Assembly: GCA_035530375.1 (NCBI GenBank) | Contig: DATKUY010000004.1 | Coordinates: forward strand, 1-61,012 | DNA length: 61,012 nt | Direction of reading: 5' to 3' | Origin: Sulfuricella sp035530375 | GTDB taxonomy: Bacteria; Pseudomonadota; Gammaproteobacteria; Burkholderiales; Sulfuricellaceae | In this document: positions 17,561 through 26,919 of the stretch, one piece after another | Layout: the number at the start of each line of letters is the position of its first letter | How positions within the stretch are numbered: the first letter of the stretch is position 1 | Notes under the pieces: generated by a model | What the model was told of the DNA's origin: nothing | Database searches by the model: none | Seen by the model: the letters and a program-made list of their open reading frames with translations, nothing else | Translations under genes and position numbers: made by a program

Positions 17561-18577
17561 ATGAAAGTTTATTACGACAAGGACGCGGACCTCTCCATCA
17601 TCAAAGGCAAGAAGGTCACCATCGTCGGCTACGGCTCGCAGGGCCATGCCCATGCCGCCAACCTGAAGGATTCCGGCGTCAAGGTGACGGTCGGCCTGCG
17701 CAAGGGCGGCGCTTCCTGGGACAAGGCCAAGAAATCCGGGCTGACGGTGAAGGAAGTGGCCGACGCAGTCAAGGGCGCGGATGTCGTGATGATCCTGGTG
17801 CCCGATGAAACGCAGCCGGATGTCTACCGCAACGACGTCGAGCCCAACCTGAAGAAGGGCGCCACTTTGGCTTTTGCCCACGGCTTCAACATCCATTACA
17901 ACCAGATTCAGCCGCGTGCCGATCTTGACATCATCATGATTGCGCCCAAAGGTCCCGGCCACACCGTGCGTTCCGAGTACCTCAAGGGCGGCGGCGTGCC
18001 TTCCCTGATCGCCGTTTACCAGGACGTATCCAAGAAAGCCAAGAATATTGCCCTGTCCTATGCGGCAGCCAACGGCGGCACCAAGGGCGGCGTGATCGAA
18101 ACCAACTTTCGCGAGGAAACCGAGACCGACCTGTTCGGCGAGCAGGCCGTGCTGTGCGGCGGTTGTGTCGAACTGGTCAAGGCCGGTTTCGAAACCCTGA
18201 CCAACGCCGGCTATGCGCCGGAAATGGCCTATTTCGAGTGCCTGCACGAGCTCAAGCTGATCGTCGACCTGATGTACGAGGGCGGCATCGCCAACATGAA
18301 CTACTCCATTTCCAACAACGCGGAATATGGCGAGTACGTCACCGGCCCGAAGGTAATCAACGAAGAGTCGCGCTGGGCGATGCAGGAAGCGTTGAAAAAC
18401 ATCCAGAACGGCGAGTATGCCAAGCGCTTCATCCTCGAAGGCAAAACCAACTATCCCGAAATGACCGCGCGCCGCCGTCTGAACGCCGAGCATCAGATCG
18501 AGGTGGTGGGCGCCAAGCTGCGTTCCATGATGCCGTGGATCGCCAAGAACAAGCTGGTGGATCAGTCCAAAAACTAG
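17561..18577 (+). CDS. ilvC: Ketol-acid reductoisomerase (NADP+)
   Basis: 338-aa class I enzyme, second common step of branched-chain amino acid synthesis. NAD(P) motif GYGSQGHAHA is at residues 23-32; HGFNIHY, the metal-binding ETNFREETETDLFGEQ and the C-terminal knotted domain are present. It is 115 bases after ilvH, a gap filled by an inverted repeat. A canonical site AAGGAA precedes the ATG. Confidence 0.97.
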   Translation: MKVYYDKDADLSIIKGKKVTIVGYGSQGHAHAANLKDSGVKVTVGLRKGGASWDKAKKSGLTVKEVADAVKGADVVMILVPDETQPDVYRNDVEPNLKKGATLAFAHGFNIHYNQIQPRADLDIIMIAPKGPGHTVRSEYLKGGGVPSLIAVYQDVSKKAKNIALSYAAANGGTKGGVIETNFREETETDLFGEQAVLCGGCVELVKAGFETLTNAGYAPEMAYFECLHELKLIVDLMYEGGIANMNYSISNNAEYGEYVTGPKVINEESRWAMQEALKNIQNGEYAKRFILEGKTNYPEMTARRRLNAEHQIEVVGAKLRSMMPWIAKNKLVDQSKN

Positions 18578-18579
18578 TG

Positions 18580-18629
18580 ATGGGTAAATGGTGATGGGTA
18601 ATGGGGTTTTCCCGTCACCCATTACCCAT
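18580..18629. repeat. Imperfect inverted repeat, family C (ilvC-psd gap)
   Basis: ATGGGTAAATGGTGATGGG (18580-18598) faces CCCGTCACCCATTACCCAT (18611-18629), 16-17 of 19 bases paired; further TGGGTAATGGGG and CATTACCC units lie inside and downstream. It could act as a terminator-like hairpin or mRNA stabiliser, or be a mobile palindrome. Confidence 0.75.
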
Positions 18630-18650
18630 ACCCCATGACTCATTACCCTT

Positions 18651-19337
18651 ATGTGCATAGGCATCGCTCCCCCTAAATTGAAGAAAAATTATCCCCATCC
18701 CATTATTGCTCGCGAGGGCTGGCCGTTTCTGGCTGGCGCTGTTGTCTTTTCTCTGCTGGCCACATTTTTTGCCGGCTGGCTATGGGCGTTGCCGTTGTGG
18801 ATCATCAGCCTGTTCGTGCTGCAGTTTTTTCGCGATCCGGGGCGCAATGTGCCGACGGAGCGCAATCTGGTGATTGCGCCCGCCGATGGCCGCATCATCG
18901 CGGTCGAACGCACCCAGGACGAGTATCTCAAGCGCGAGGCGTTAAAGGTCAGCGTATTCATGAATGTGTTCAACGTTCACTCCAACCGCAGCCCGGTGGA
19001 CGGGGCGGTCGAGGAAATCTGGTACAGCCCGGGAAAATTCATTAATGCCGACATGGCCAAGGCCTCTGCGGAAAACGAGCGCAATGCCATCTGGCTGCGT
19101 TCCGATTGCGGCTATGACATTACCTGCGTCCAGGTGGCGGGGCTGATCGCACGGCGCATCCTGTGCTATGCCAAACCGGGCGATTGGCTTGCGCGCGGCC
19201 AGCGCTATGGCTTCATCCGTTTCGGTTCGCGCGTGGACGTCTACCTGCCGCTGACTGCCAGGGTGCGCGCCAGCATCGGCGACAAGGTTCGTGCCGGGGA
19301 AACCGTGCTGGCCGAGTTGCCTCAGAATACCGGCTGA
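18651..19337 (+). CDS. psd: Phosphatidylserine decarboxylase proenzyme
   Basis: 228 aa of the short Psd type. It converts phosphatidylserine to phosphatidylethanolamine and self-cleaves to make its pyruvoyl group; the cleavage site is Gly192-Ser193 in RFGSRVDVYLP. Two membrane helices lie at about 24-60, and NVHSNRSPVDG is typical. The true start may be a few residues downstream (LKKNYPHPIIAREGWP), where homology begins. pssA follows after 14 bases. Confidence 0.93.
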   Translation: MCIGIAPPKLKKNYPHPIIAREGWPFLAGAVVFSLLATFFAGWLWALPLWIISLFVLQFFRDPGRNVPTERNLVIAPADGRIIAVERTQDEYLKREALKVSVFMNVFNVHSNRSPVDGAVEEIWYSPGKFINADMAKASAENERNAIWLRSDCGYDITCVQVAGLIARRILCYAKPGDWLARGQRYGFIRFGSRVDVYLPLTARVRASIGDKVRAGETVLAELPQNTG

Positions 19338-19351
19338 GCAGGATCTGAGCC

Positions 19352-20119
19352 ATGAACGAAAATCGTAACCACGCCAGTCATAAGCCACTGCTGGAAGGCC
19401 GTTTGCGCCGGCGCGGCATCTACCTGCTGCCCAACCTGTTTACCACGGCTGCGCTGTTCGCCGGGTTCTACTCCATTGTCCAGGCCATGAACGGGCATTT
19501 CGAGCAGTCCGCCGTGGCGATTTTTATCGCCATGGTGATGGATGGACTGGACGGCCGGGTTGCGCGCCTCACCAATACCCAGAGCGAATTCGGCGCGGAA
19601 TACGATTCCCTCTCCGACATGGTGTCGTTCGGCGTGGCGCCGGCACTGGTCGTGTACGTCTGGGCCTTGAAGGACATGGGCAAATTGGGCTGGATCGCCG
19701 CCTTTGTCTATTGCGCCGGGACGGCGCTGCGGCTGGCGCGCTTCAACACCCAGCACGAAGAGGTTGACAAGAAATTTTTCCAGGGCCTGCCCAGCCCGGC
19801 AGCGGCAGCGCTCCTGGCGGGGCTGGTGTGGGTCATGAACGACTACCATGTCAATGGCGCAGACATCCACTGGCTGGTGTGGGGCGTGACCCTGTTCGCC
19901 GGGCTGACCATGGTCAGCAACCTGCGCTACTACAGCGGCAAGGACTTCAATCTGCGCAGAAGCGTGCCCTTTGTCGGCATTCTGCTGATCGTGCTGGTTT
20001 TTATCCTCATTTCTTCCGACCCGCCGCGGGTGCTGTTCAGCGTTTTTGTGCTGTATGCATTGTCGGCCTATGCGGACTGGCTATGGGGCCTGGTTCGGAG
20101 AAGACGTCACGCCGGGTAG
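19352..20119 (+). CDS. pssA: CDP-diacylglycerol--serine O-phosphatidyltransferase
   Basis: 255-aa multi-spanning enzyme making phosphatidylserine. The CDP-alcohol phosphotransferase signature runs D64-G-x-x-D67 G68-x2-A-R ... G81-x3-D85-x3-D89 with all acidic residues present. Type II membrane form. Gene order psd-pssA means consecutive pathway steps in one operon. Confidence 0.95.
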   Translation: MNENRNHASHKPLLEGRLRRRGIYLLPNLFTTAALFAGFYSIVQAMNGHFEQSAVAIFIAMVMDGLDGRVARLTNTQSEFGAEYDSLSDMVSFGVAPALVVYVWALKDMGKLGWIAAFVYCAGTALRLARFNTQHEEVDKKFFQGLPSPAAAALLAGLVWVMNDYHVNGADIHWLVWGVTLFAGLTMVSNLRYYSGKDFNLRRSVPFVGILLIVLVFILISSDPPRVLFSVFVLYALSAYADWLWGLVRRRRHAG

Positions 20120-20124
20120 ACGGC

Positions 20125-20153
20125 TTGCGCTCATAAATAAAACCGTTTATATT
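20125..20153 (+). promoter_or_regulatory. Candidate promoter of the leu leader/leuA unit
   Basis: TTGCGC (20125-20130), 17-base spacer, TATATT (20148-20153; 5/6 to consensus). Transcription would begin near 20160, at or beside the leader peptide ATG at 20161. Confidence 0.35.
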
Positions 20154-20160
20154 TCCAGCC

Positions 20161-20244
20161 ATGAACTCAGCTGCTCACGCCACCTTCCTTTCCTATCAGG
20201 CCAACACTCTGTTGGTCGGTCTGCTGCTGCGCGGCCGGCGCTAA
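20161..20244 (+). CDS. leuL: Putative leucine-operon leader peptide (attenuator)
   Basis: 27-codon frame ATG...TAA reading MNSAAHATFLSYQANTLLVG followed by LLLRGRR. It has six leucines, five of them within seven codons (CTG TTG GTC GGT CTG CTG CTG). It lies between pssA and leuA, preceded by a candidate promoter and followed by a strong hairpin, the layout of transcription/translation attenuation by charged tRNA-Leu. No Shine-Dalgarno site is visible, so a leaderless start is possible. Function inferred. Confidence 0.6.
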   Translation: MNSAAHATFLSYQANTLLVGLLLRGRR

Positions 20245-20276
20245 ATCTCTTTCCCCACATTATTGTTTTGAATTGC

Positions 20277-20299
20277 GGAAATCGGCGTGACCGGTTTCC
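20277..20299 (+). promoter_or_regulatory. Hairpin in the leuA leader
   Basis: GGAAATCGG (20277-20285), loop CGTGA, CCGGTTTCC (20291-20299): nine pairs with one G-U. No T run follows, so it is not a classic intrinsic terminator; it may be the alternative structure controlled by the leader peptide. Confidence 0.5.
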
Positions 20300-20337
20300 A
20301 TGTGAGATGAATTACGACTTCTTGAACGGAGCCAGCC

Positions 20338-21873
20338 ATGAAAAATAAATTAATCATATTCGACACCACCTTGCGCGATGGCGAACAAAGTCCCGGCGCC
20401 TCCATGACCAAAGAGGAAAAGGTGCGTATCGCGCGGCAACTCGAGCGGATGCGCGTGGACGTCATCGAGGCCGGATTTCCCGCCGCCAGTAACGGCGATT
20501 TCGAGTCGGTCAAGGCGGTCGCCAGTGCCATCAAGGACAGCACGGTGTGTGGCTTGGCCCGCGCGCTGGAGCGCGACATCGAACGCGCCGGCGAGGCGAT
20601 CAAACCTGCCGCCTCCGGGCGTATCCACACCTTCATCGCCACTTCGCCGATCCACATGGAAAAGAAGCTGCGCATGAGCCCGGATCAGGTGATCGAACAA
20701 GCGGTGAAAGCGGTGAAATGGGCGCGCAACTGGACCGACAACGTCGAGTTTTCGCCCGAGGATGCCGGCCGTTCCGAGACCGATTTTCTCTGCCGCATTC
20801 TGGAGGCCGTGATCGAGGCGGGCGCTACCACCCTGAACATCCCCGATACGGTTGGCTACAATTTGCCGCAGCAGTTCGGCAACCTCATCGCCACACTGCG
20901 CGAGCGCATCCCCAACGCCGACAAGGCGATTTTCTCGGTGCACTGCCATAATGACCTCGGCCTGGCCGTGGCCAATTCCCTTTCGGCGGTGCTGGCCGGT
21001 GCGCGCCAGGTCGAGTGCACGATCAACGGCCTGGGCGAACGGGCGGGCAATGCTTCGCTGGAAGAGGTGGTGATGGCGGTGCGCACGCGCCAGGATATTT
21101 TCCCCTGCGATAGCGGCATCGACACCACCCAGATCGTGCCGGCCAGCCGTCTGGTGGCGGGCATCACCGGCTTCGCGGTGCAGCCCAACAAGGCCATCGT
21201 CGGCGCCAATGCCTTCGCCCACGAATCCGGCATCCACCAGGATGGTGTTTTGAAGCACCGCGAGACCTATGAAATCATGCGTGCCGAGGACGTCGGCTGG
21301 AGCGCGAACAAGATGGTGATGGGCAAACACTCCGGCCGCAATGCCTTCCGTAGCCGTTTGACCGAGCTGGGCATCGTGCTGGATTCCGAAGAGACGCTCA
21401 ATGCCGCCTTCGCCAGTTTCAAGGAGCTCGCCGACAAGAAGCATGAAATTTTCGACGAAGATATCCAGGCGCTGGTGAGCGGTGAAGAGCAGTCCATGGT
21501 GCAGGAGCAGTTCAAGCTGGTTTCGCTCAAGGTCTGCTCGGAAACCGGCGAAACGCCCCATGCCCATGTGACCGTCAGCGAAAGCGGCCAGGAAAAATCT
21601 GCCGAGGCCGACGGCGGCGGCCCGGTCGATGCCTCGTTCAAGGCGATCGAGTCGATCGTCAAAAGCGGCACGGAACTGCTGCTCTATTCGGTCAACAACA
21701 TCACCAGCGGCACAGACGCCCAGGGAGAAGTGACGGTACGGCTGTCCAAGGGCGGGCGCATCGTCAACGGACAGGGGGCGGACACCGATATCGTGATCGC
21801 TTCGGCCAAGGCTTATCTCAATGCCCTGAACAAGTTGGCGGGGAAGCTGGAGCGGGTGAATCCGCAGGTTTAA
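20338..21873 (+). CDS. leuA: 2-isopropylmalate synthase
   Basis: 511-aa enzyme condensing acetyl-CoA with 2-oxoisovalerate, the committed leucine step. DRE-TIM motif DTTLRDGEQSPG is at residues 9-20, with HCHNDLGLAVANSL, INGLGERAGNASLEE and GIHQDG; the C-terminal third is the LeuA allosteric (leucine-binding) domain. GGAG lies 8 bases before the ATG. Leader peptide and hairpin upstream suggest attenuation. Confidence 0.96.
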   Translation: MKNKLIIFDTTLRDGEQSPGASMTKEEKVRIARQLERMRVDVIEAGFPAASNGDFESVKAVASAIKDSTVCGLARALERDIERAGEAIKPAASGRIHTFIATSPIHMEKKLRMSPDQVIEQAVKAVKWARNWTDNVEFSPEDAGRSETDFLCRILEAVIEAGATTLNIPDTVGYNLPQQFGNLIATLRERIPNADKAIFSVHCHNDLGLAVANSLSAVLAGARQVECTINGLGERAGNASLEEVVMAVRTRQDIFPCDSGIDTTQIVPASRLVAGITGFAVQPNKAIVGANAFAHESGIHQDGVLKHRETYEIMRAEDVGWSANKMVMGKHSGRNAFRSRLTELGIVLDSEETLNAAFASFKELADKKHEIFDEDIQALVSGEEQSMVQEQFKLVSLKVCSETGETPHAHVTVSESGQEKSAEADGGGPVDASFKAIESIVKSGTELLLYSVNNITSGTDAQGEVTVRLSKGGRIVNGQGADTDIVIASAKAYLNALNKLAGKLERVNPQV

Positions 21874-21909
21874 CCGTTTCCCGGCCCGAAAAACTCGGAC
21901 ATAAAAACA

Positions 21910-22866
21910 ATGGCAGATCGTAACCGTAAAACAAAACTATCCATCATCGGCGCCGGTAATGTCGGCAGCCACATCGCCGTGTATGCGGCAGGAAAGGATC
22001 TGGCCGATATCGTTCTGCTGGATCGGAACGCCGACAAGGCCAGAGGCATCGGACTCGATATCACCCAGGCCATGGCGATGGCCAATAACGACCGGGTGGT
22101 CACCGGCACCGGCGACTACGCGGACACCGCCGATTCCGATGTGGTGGTGATTACCGCCGGTCTGGCACGCAAGCCGGGTATGTCGCGGGACGACCTGCTG
22201 GAGGCGAACGCCGCCATCGTTCGGTCCGTGACCCGTGCTGCGGTCAAGCAATCCCCCGGCTGTGTCCTGGTAGTGGTCACCAATCCGGTCAACACCATGG
22301 CCCAACTGGCCTACGAGGTCAGCGGCCTGCCGCGCGAGCGGATCATCGGCGTATCCGGCGTGCTGGACAGCGCCCGTTTCAAGGCGTTTATCGCCGAGGA
22401 GCTGTCGGTCGGCGCCAGCCGGGTCGATGCCATGGTGCTGGGCGACCATGGTGCCCAGATGGTACCGCTGGTGGACCACTGCCTGGTTGACGGCGTCCCC
22501 ATTCGCGAACTGATGTCTCAGGAGCAGATCGCCGCCATCGTCGATCGGGTCAGGCACGGCGGCTCGGAGATCGTCGAGCTGCTCAAGACCGGCTCGGCTT
22601 ACTACGCACCCGGTACAGCAACGGTCGAATTGCTTGAATGCATATTGAAAGACCGTCAGGTGACGTTGCCGTGCGCGGTCTATCTTGAACGTGAGTACGG
22701 GGTGGACGGGCTCTACGTCGGGGTGCCCGCCCTGATCGGGGCGGGGGGCGTGGAGAAGGTGATACGGCTTCATCTTAGCGAAACGGAGCAAAGAGACTTC
22801 GATCTGTCCGTCGTCCACATCCGCGAACGGCTTGATACGCTCAGGTCGAAGGCGCGGGAGGCCTGA
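21910..22866 (+). CDS. mdh: Malate dehydrogenase (LDH-like type)
   Basis: 318 aa. The Rossmann motif GAGNVGS is at residues 14-20, followed by the substrate-discriminating Arg in GLARKPGMSR (Arg indicates malate rather than lactate), VTNPVNTM, and catalytic DHGAQMVPL. It would interconvert malate and oxaloacetate in the TCA cycle with NAD. It lies 36 bases after leuA and could be cotranscribed. Confidence 0.9.
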   Translation: MADRNRKTKLSIIGAGNVGSHIAVYAAGKDLADIVLLDRNADKARGIGLDITQAMAMANNDRVVTGTGDYADTADSDVVVITAGLARKPGMSRDDLLEANAAIVRSVTRAAVKQSPGCVLVVVTNPVNTMAQLAYEVSGLPRERIIGVSGVLDSARFKAFIAEELSVGASRVDAMVLGDHGAQMVPLVDHCLVDGVPIRELMSQEQIAAIVDRVRHGGSEIVELLKTGSAYYAPGTATVELLECILKDRQVTLPCAVYLEREYGVDGLYVGVPALIGAGGVEKVIRLHLSETEQRDFDLSVVHIRERLDTLRSKAREA

Positions 22867-22915
22867 CGGCTATCACAGTGAAGCGACTCCGGTCGGCGGA
22901 ATGGAGGCGTGCCGG

Positions 22916-23269
22916 CTACATCCGTCTGGCAAGGGCGCTCAACCTGGCATAGAAAACGGCGCTGAAAAAGAACACGGCAGCCAGCGTGATTTCCGTTCCC
23001 GCCAGTATCGCCGACAAGCCATTCTCGCTCATGACACGAACCACGCCCTCGGTGAGATAGAGCAGGATTAGCATCGACGACCACTGGTAAGTGTAGCGCC
23101 TGCCGCGGAGTATGCCGGGAAGCGGCAACAGCAGCGGCAGTACCTTGAAGACCAGGGCCGATCCGCCGGGGCGTAGCGGTGCCAGCCACAGCTCCCAGAT
23201 CAGGCAGAGGAAGATCAGCGAGATCAGGCTGGCAATGCTGGCGAAGTGGAGTGCCGCAGTTCTGTTCAA
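22916..23269 (-). CDS. DUF2069 membrane protein
   Basis: 117 aa with four predicted membrane helices (about 8-27, 36-53, 63-82, 88-110). GRRYTYQWSSMLILLYLTEGVVR is typical of DUF2069 proteins of beta- and gammaproteobacteria. Function unknown. It overlaps the upstream HugZ-like gene by 4 bases. Confidence 0.82.
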   Translation of the reverse strand: MNRTAALHFASIASLISLIFLCLIWELWLAPLRPGGSALVFKVLPLLLPLPGILRGRRYTYQWSSMLILLYLTEGVVRVMSENGLSAILAGTEITLAAVFFFSAVFYARLSALARRM

Positions 23270-23967
23270 GTGCAGCTCCCTATCAATTCCAGCAGTGCCG
23301 CCTCGGCCTGTTTCGCGTTGGTGACGGCATACGGAAAATCGAAGCGCAGCAGCTGACCGTCATCCATGATATCGAAGCCGTCGCAGTCGATCCCGACCAG
23401 CGCGGCACCGCTGACGCTCAAGCCATAGTAGGCGCGGCAGAAGAATTGCAGATCGCCTGCCTGATCGCGATTGAAGCGGACGAGAAACTCTTCCTCCTCG
23501 GCGGCCAAAGAATTTTGCGGCGGCGCCATGTCTCCCGGCGAAATCCATCGCGCTATGCCAGGTCCGCCGATATAGCGCAGTGTGGTGGGTTCGAGGCGGT
23601 AGAAGCTGAAATCCAGCGCCAGATACTGTTCCGCACCGGGGAAATAACGCAGATAGCGTGTCTTGAGCGCTTCCGTGGTTTCCATGCGCACCGCCTGGCC
23701 GACAATGGTGAGGCGCTCGCCGGCCTGGACATCGTTCGATTGTTCGTGCACCAGCAGGCTGACACGGGCGTCCTGCCGGATGTTGCGGGTATGCTCCGCC
23801 AGTTGGCTGATCAGGAAAATCGGCCTGGCTTCCTGGTCGGTCAGGCAGGACACCATGGTGCCGAAGGGGTGGCCGCCGAGTTTTTCCGACAGGGTGGAAA
23901 GGAAGCCGGCATGCTCCGCCCTGAGCAGTTTTCGCGCCTGGCACGAGATGGCATCTGCGGTCGTCAT
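23266..23967 (-). CDS. HugZ-like pyridoxamine 5'-phosphate oxidase-fold protein
   Basis: 233 aa. The N-terminal split-barrel flavin-reductase-like domain (GFLSTLSEKLGGHPFGTMVS, about 20-150) and a C-terminal DUF2470-like region (about 155-230, EEFLVRFNRDQAGDLQFFCR) match the HugZ/HutZ architecture. Relatives bind or degrade heme; no heme uptake genes are nearby, so the substrate is unassigned. Confidence 0.8.
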   Translation of the reverse strand: MTTADAISCQARKLLRAEHAGFLSTLSEKLGGHPFGTMVSCLTDQEARPIFLISQLAEHTRNIRQDARVSLLVHEQSNDVQAGERLTIVGQAVRMETTEALKTRYLRYFPGAEQYLALDFSFYRLEPTTLRYIGGPGIARWISPGDMAPPQNSLAAEEEEFLVRFNRDQAGDLQFFCRAYYGLSVSGAALVGIDCDGFDIMDDGQLLRFDFPYAVTNAKQAEAALLELIGSCT

Positions 23968-24075
23968 GGGACATATTTCCTTGCCGGTAATTCCATGGGT
24001 GAATCGTCAGCGCGGCAACAATTCGGTTTTTCATACATGGCTAGGTTCTCCTTTTTCACTATAATAACGTAATTC

Positions 24076-25290
24076 ATGGTCAAGAACTTTTCCCGGCTCA
24101 CCCGTTTTCTGCGCTTTGTCTGGCAGTGGTTCGAGGACGCGCACTGCATCCAGTTCGCCGCGAGCCTGACCTATACCACGCTGCTGGCGCTGGTGCCGAT
24201 CATCACCATCGCGCTGACCATATTCTCCGCATTCCCGGTATTCGCTGACCTGATGGTTCAGCTCAAGATATTTATCCTGAGCAATTTCGTTCCGGCTTCG
24301 GCGGGCAAGATCATCGCCGTGTACATGCAGCAATTTTCCGAGAAGGCGGCGAACCTGACCGCGCTGGGCATTCTGCTCCTTGGCGCGGCCGCGTTCATAT
24401 TGATGCTGACCATCTACCATGCATTCAATGTAATCTGGCGCGTACGCCGTCCACGTAGCCTGCTGCACCGCTTTTTCATCCACTTTATGGCGCTGACGCT
24501 GGGCCCGTTGCTGATCGGGGCCAGCCTGTCGCTGACGTCCTATCTGATAAGCGTTCCTCTCGGGTTGGTGAAGGGGGCTCCCCTGATCAGCGTGGCTATT
24601 CTGAAGATGGTGCCGGTAGTGCTGACCATCATTGCGTTTTCATTGTTGTACCAATTTGTCCCGAACTGCACGGTTCGACCCCGGCATGCCCTGATCGGCG
24701 GAGTGGCGGCGGGGTTTGTCTTCGAGCTGATGAAAAAGGGTTTCGCCCTTTACGTTACTCACGTGCACACTTATGCCCTGGTATATGGCGCCTTCGCCAG
24801 CATTCCCATCTTTTTGCTGTGGATTTATCTGTCCTGGCTGGTCGTGTTGTCCGGGGCGGTGATCGCTGCTGCAATCCCCTATTGGGACGTTGCCATACGA
24901 CAGGTCGAGGAGACCGCGGGGCAGGGGTTTTTTGCCGCGCTGGCCATCCTTCTGGCGCTTGACGAAGCCCGGCAATCCGGAGGCCCGCTCAGCCTGCAAC
25001 GCCTGCAGCACGAGTCGGGCCTGGGGCCGGAGTATGTCGAGGATATTCTCGATCGGCTCAATACCTTGAGATGGGCCGGCAAGATAGCGCACGGCGGTTG
25101 GGTGCTGACCCGGAATGCGGATGCGGTCAGGCTTGCCGATGTTTATCGCGAGTTCGTGTTCAATCCGGAAAAGGCCCGCGCGGGATACAGCCCGGGCAAC
25201 GGCCAGGTGGCGACCCTGATGGCAAAACTGGACGCCGGCCTGGATGAAGCGCTGGGGCTGAGTTTGCGGGAGTTCAGCGGTCGCGGCTGA
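24076..25290 (+). CDS. YihY/BrkB family inner-membrane protein
   Basis: 404 aa with six predicted membrane helices in the first about 285 residues (ASLTYTTLLALVPIITIALT; GAFASIPIFLLWIYLSWLVV), the YihY/UPF0761 core, plus a C-terminal cytoplasmic winged-helix-like extension (about 295-400) found in betaproteobacterial members but not E. coli. Formerly misassigned as RNase BN. Its 3' end overlaps the convergent PilZ-like gene by 17 bases. Confidence 0.88.
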   Translation: MVKNFSRLTRFLRFVWQWFEDAHCIQFAASLTYTTLLALVPIITIALTIFSAFPVFADLMVQLKIFILSNFVPASAGKIIAVYMQQFSEKAANLTALGILLLGAAAFILMLTIYHAFNVIWRVRRPRSLLHRFFIHFMALTLGPLLIGASLSLTSYLISVPLGLVKGAPLISVAILKMVPVVLTIIAFSLLYQFVPNCTVRPRHALIGGVAAGFVFELMKKGFALYVTHVHTYALVYGAFASIPIFLLWIYLSWLVVLSGAVIAAAIPYWDVAIRQVEETAGQGFFAALAILLALDEARQSGGPLSLQRLQHESGLGPEYVEDILDRLNTLRWAGKIAHGGWVLTRNADAVRLADVYREFVFNPEKARAGYSPGNGQVATLMAKLDAGLDEALGLSLREFSGRG

Positions 25291-26836
25291 ACTCGAAGCG
25301 GTCGAAGCTCGCGGTTTGCTCCAGCAGCTTGACGGTGTGGATGGTCTGGGTTGTATTATCGCCGAACCTGAGCTGCAACTCGCGCTGTGCGCCGAAGGTT
25401 CCGTGCGGTGTAATCAGCGTTTCCGGTTGTTGGAGCAAAGGGATTTCCGGCAGCAGCAATGCCGGCTGGAATTCTTCCACAGGGCCGGAAATTGAAGGTT
25501 TTATTCCGGCCGGAACCGCTTTGGGGGCAAGGAGCTGTGCCCCGATTTCGAGGTGGCGGGCCTTGTCGCTTTTTACCCAGCGGACGGCACCGACATACCA
25601 CTTGTCGCTGCCGTCCATTTTCAGCCCGATGATTTCGCCCGGACGGATGTACGGCAGGACTTTGAAAATTCCGCGCAGTGCCAGGCCGCCGGCGCTTTCA
25701 TTGACGATCAGCCATTTTCCCGAGATGAACTGCGATTTTTTGGCCGGCTGAACGAACGAGAGATCGGTGCTGTCGTCGACGTCATGCCAGCCGAGGAAAT
25801 GGTGGACGGCAGGCAGGCTGGTGCAGACCTCGGTGTCGGCAATATGCCGTGTGCGTCGGAATGCGCGCTTTGGTATTGCCAGCCAGTGTTTAAGCAGGCG
25901 CCGCAGCAGGTCGTGGTAGCCGGTTTCCCTTGCGGCATCCGGAAGGCGCAGATTTTTCGGTGATTCTCCTGCTTCCAGGCTGTTGGCATGGTGACGGAGT
26001 GCATGGGCCAATTCCCGCGTGTAGAGCAGAATGCCGTTGAGATAGCTTGCCTCGTCGAGGTTTTGTGGTATTTCCCTGGGCGGGCTGTCGCTGTCGGTTT
26101 GCACCAGAAATAGTCCGACGGGATCGTTGGTCTGCATGAGCGGCCGAAGCTGCGCCAGATCACCGAACAGCGCCAGATATTCCTGAATTTTCCGGACTTC
26201 GCCGGGATTCAGTTGGTACGGGTCGGACAGCGCGAGCAGGAGGGCCTGTTTGTAGATCAGACCGATGCTGCCTTTTCCGCTCACATCGGCAACGGGTTCA
26301 TCGGCGATTTTCTGTTCCATGGCAAAACGGAAAATCTGGTGAATCTCCGACCAGATTCCGGCGGGCGTGGGAGCATATATCTGATAATGGATTGCCAGAA
26401 TCCGGCCCAGGACGGATATGCTTCGCTGGGCCGCAGCCAGGGCGACCTTCCCTTTGCCGAGTTTGATGCGCTTGTTCTGGTAATCCAGCAGAATGATCTT
26501 GTAGCCGTTGGCCAACTCGGTTTGTAACTGGTGCGCCAATTCGGCCATCTGTCGGGGTTTTTCCGGCAGCGGCAAGCGTGCGGTGACAAACTGCTCTTCC
26601 AGGGCGGGCAGCAGCTTGAGGATGACGACACGGTATAAATCGAGCAGTTTCAGCCGCGTATCCATCGCGACTTTCTGCCGGTTCAACGCGCCGATCTCGT
26701 CGCACAGGGTGCGCGAAACTTCGGAAAGATCGCTCAGCGGCAGGGAATCCAGCCGTTTCTGCAGATTTTTTGGGTGCGTTTCCACGGTCAGGTTCTCGAC
26801 TTGATCGGGCGTAGGTACGGTCAGCGTCAATGGCAT
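25274..26836 (-). CDS. PilZ-like domain protein of unknown function
   Basis: 520-aa soluble protein. The N-terminal two thirds are helical and unassigned. Near residues 365-435 the segment WLIVNESAGGLALRG ... WYVGAVRWVKSD resembles a PilZ c-di-GMP domain (N-x-S-x-G-G core); a possible RxxxR is RRTRH upstream. This suggests c-di-GMP binding but not strongly. A palindromic operator-like site lies 84-120 bases upstream of the start. Confidence 0.65.
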   Translation of the reverse strand: MPLTLTVPTPDQVENLTVETHPKNLQKRLDSLPLSDLSEVSRTLCDEIGALNRQKVAMDTRLKLLDLYRVVILKLLPALEEQFVTARLPLPEKPRQMAELAHQLQTELANGYKIILLDYQNKRIKLGKGKVALAAAQRSISVLGRILAIHYQIYAPTPAGIWSEIHQIFRFAMEQKIADEPVADVSGKGSIGLIYKQALLLALSDPYQLNPGEVRKIQEYLALFGDLAQLRPLMQTNDPVGLFLVQTDSDSPPREIPQNLDEASYLNGILLYTRELAHALRHHANSLEAGESPKNLRLPDAARETGYHDLLRRLLKHWLAIPKRAFRRTRHIADTEVCTSLPAVHHFLGWHDVDDSTDLSFVQPAKKSQFISGKWLIVNESAGGLALRGIFKVLPYIRPGEIIGLKMDGSDKWYVGAVRWVKSDKARHLEIGAQLLAPKAVPAGIKPSISGPVEEFQPALLLPEIPLLQQPETLITPHGTFGAQRELQLRFGDNTTQTIHTVKLLEQTASFDRFEFSRDR

Positions 26837-26919
26837 ATGGGACCCCGTGGCTCGTGGGTTTTTCTGGTAGATATTGTTGATTCTAGAAACATTCTGGTTT
26901 TTTGTAAAATAAACATTTG

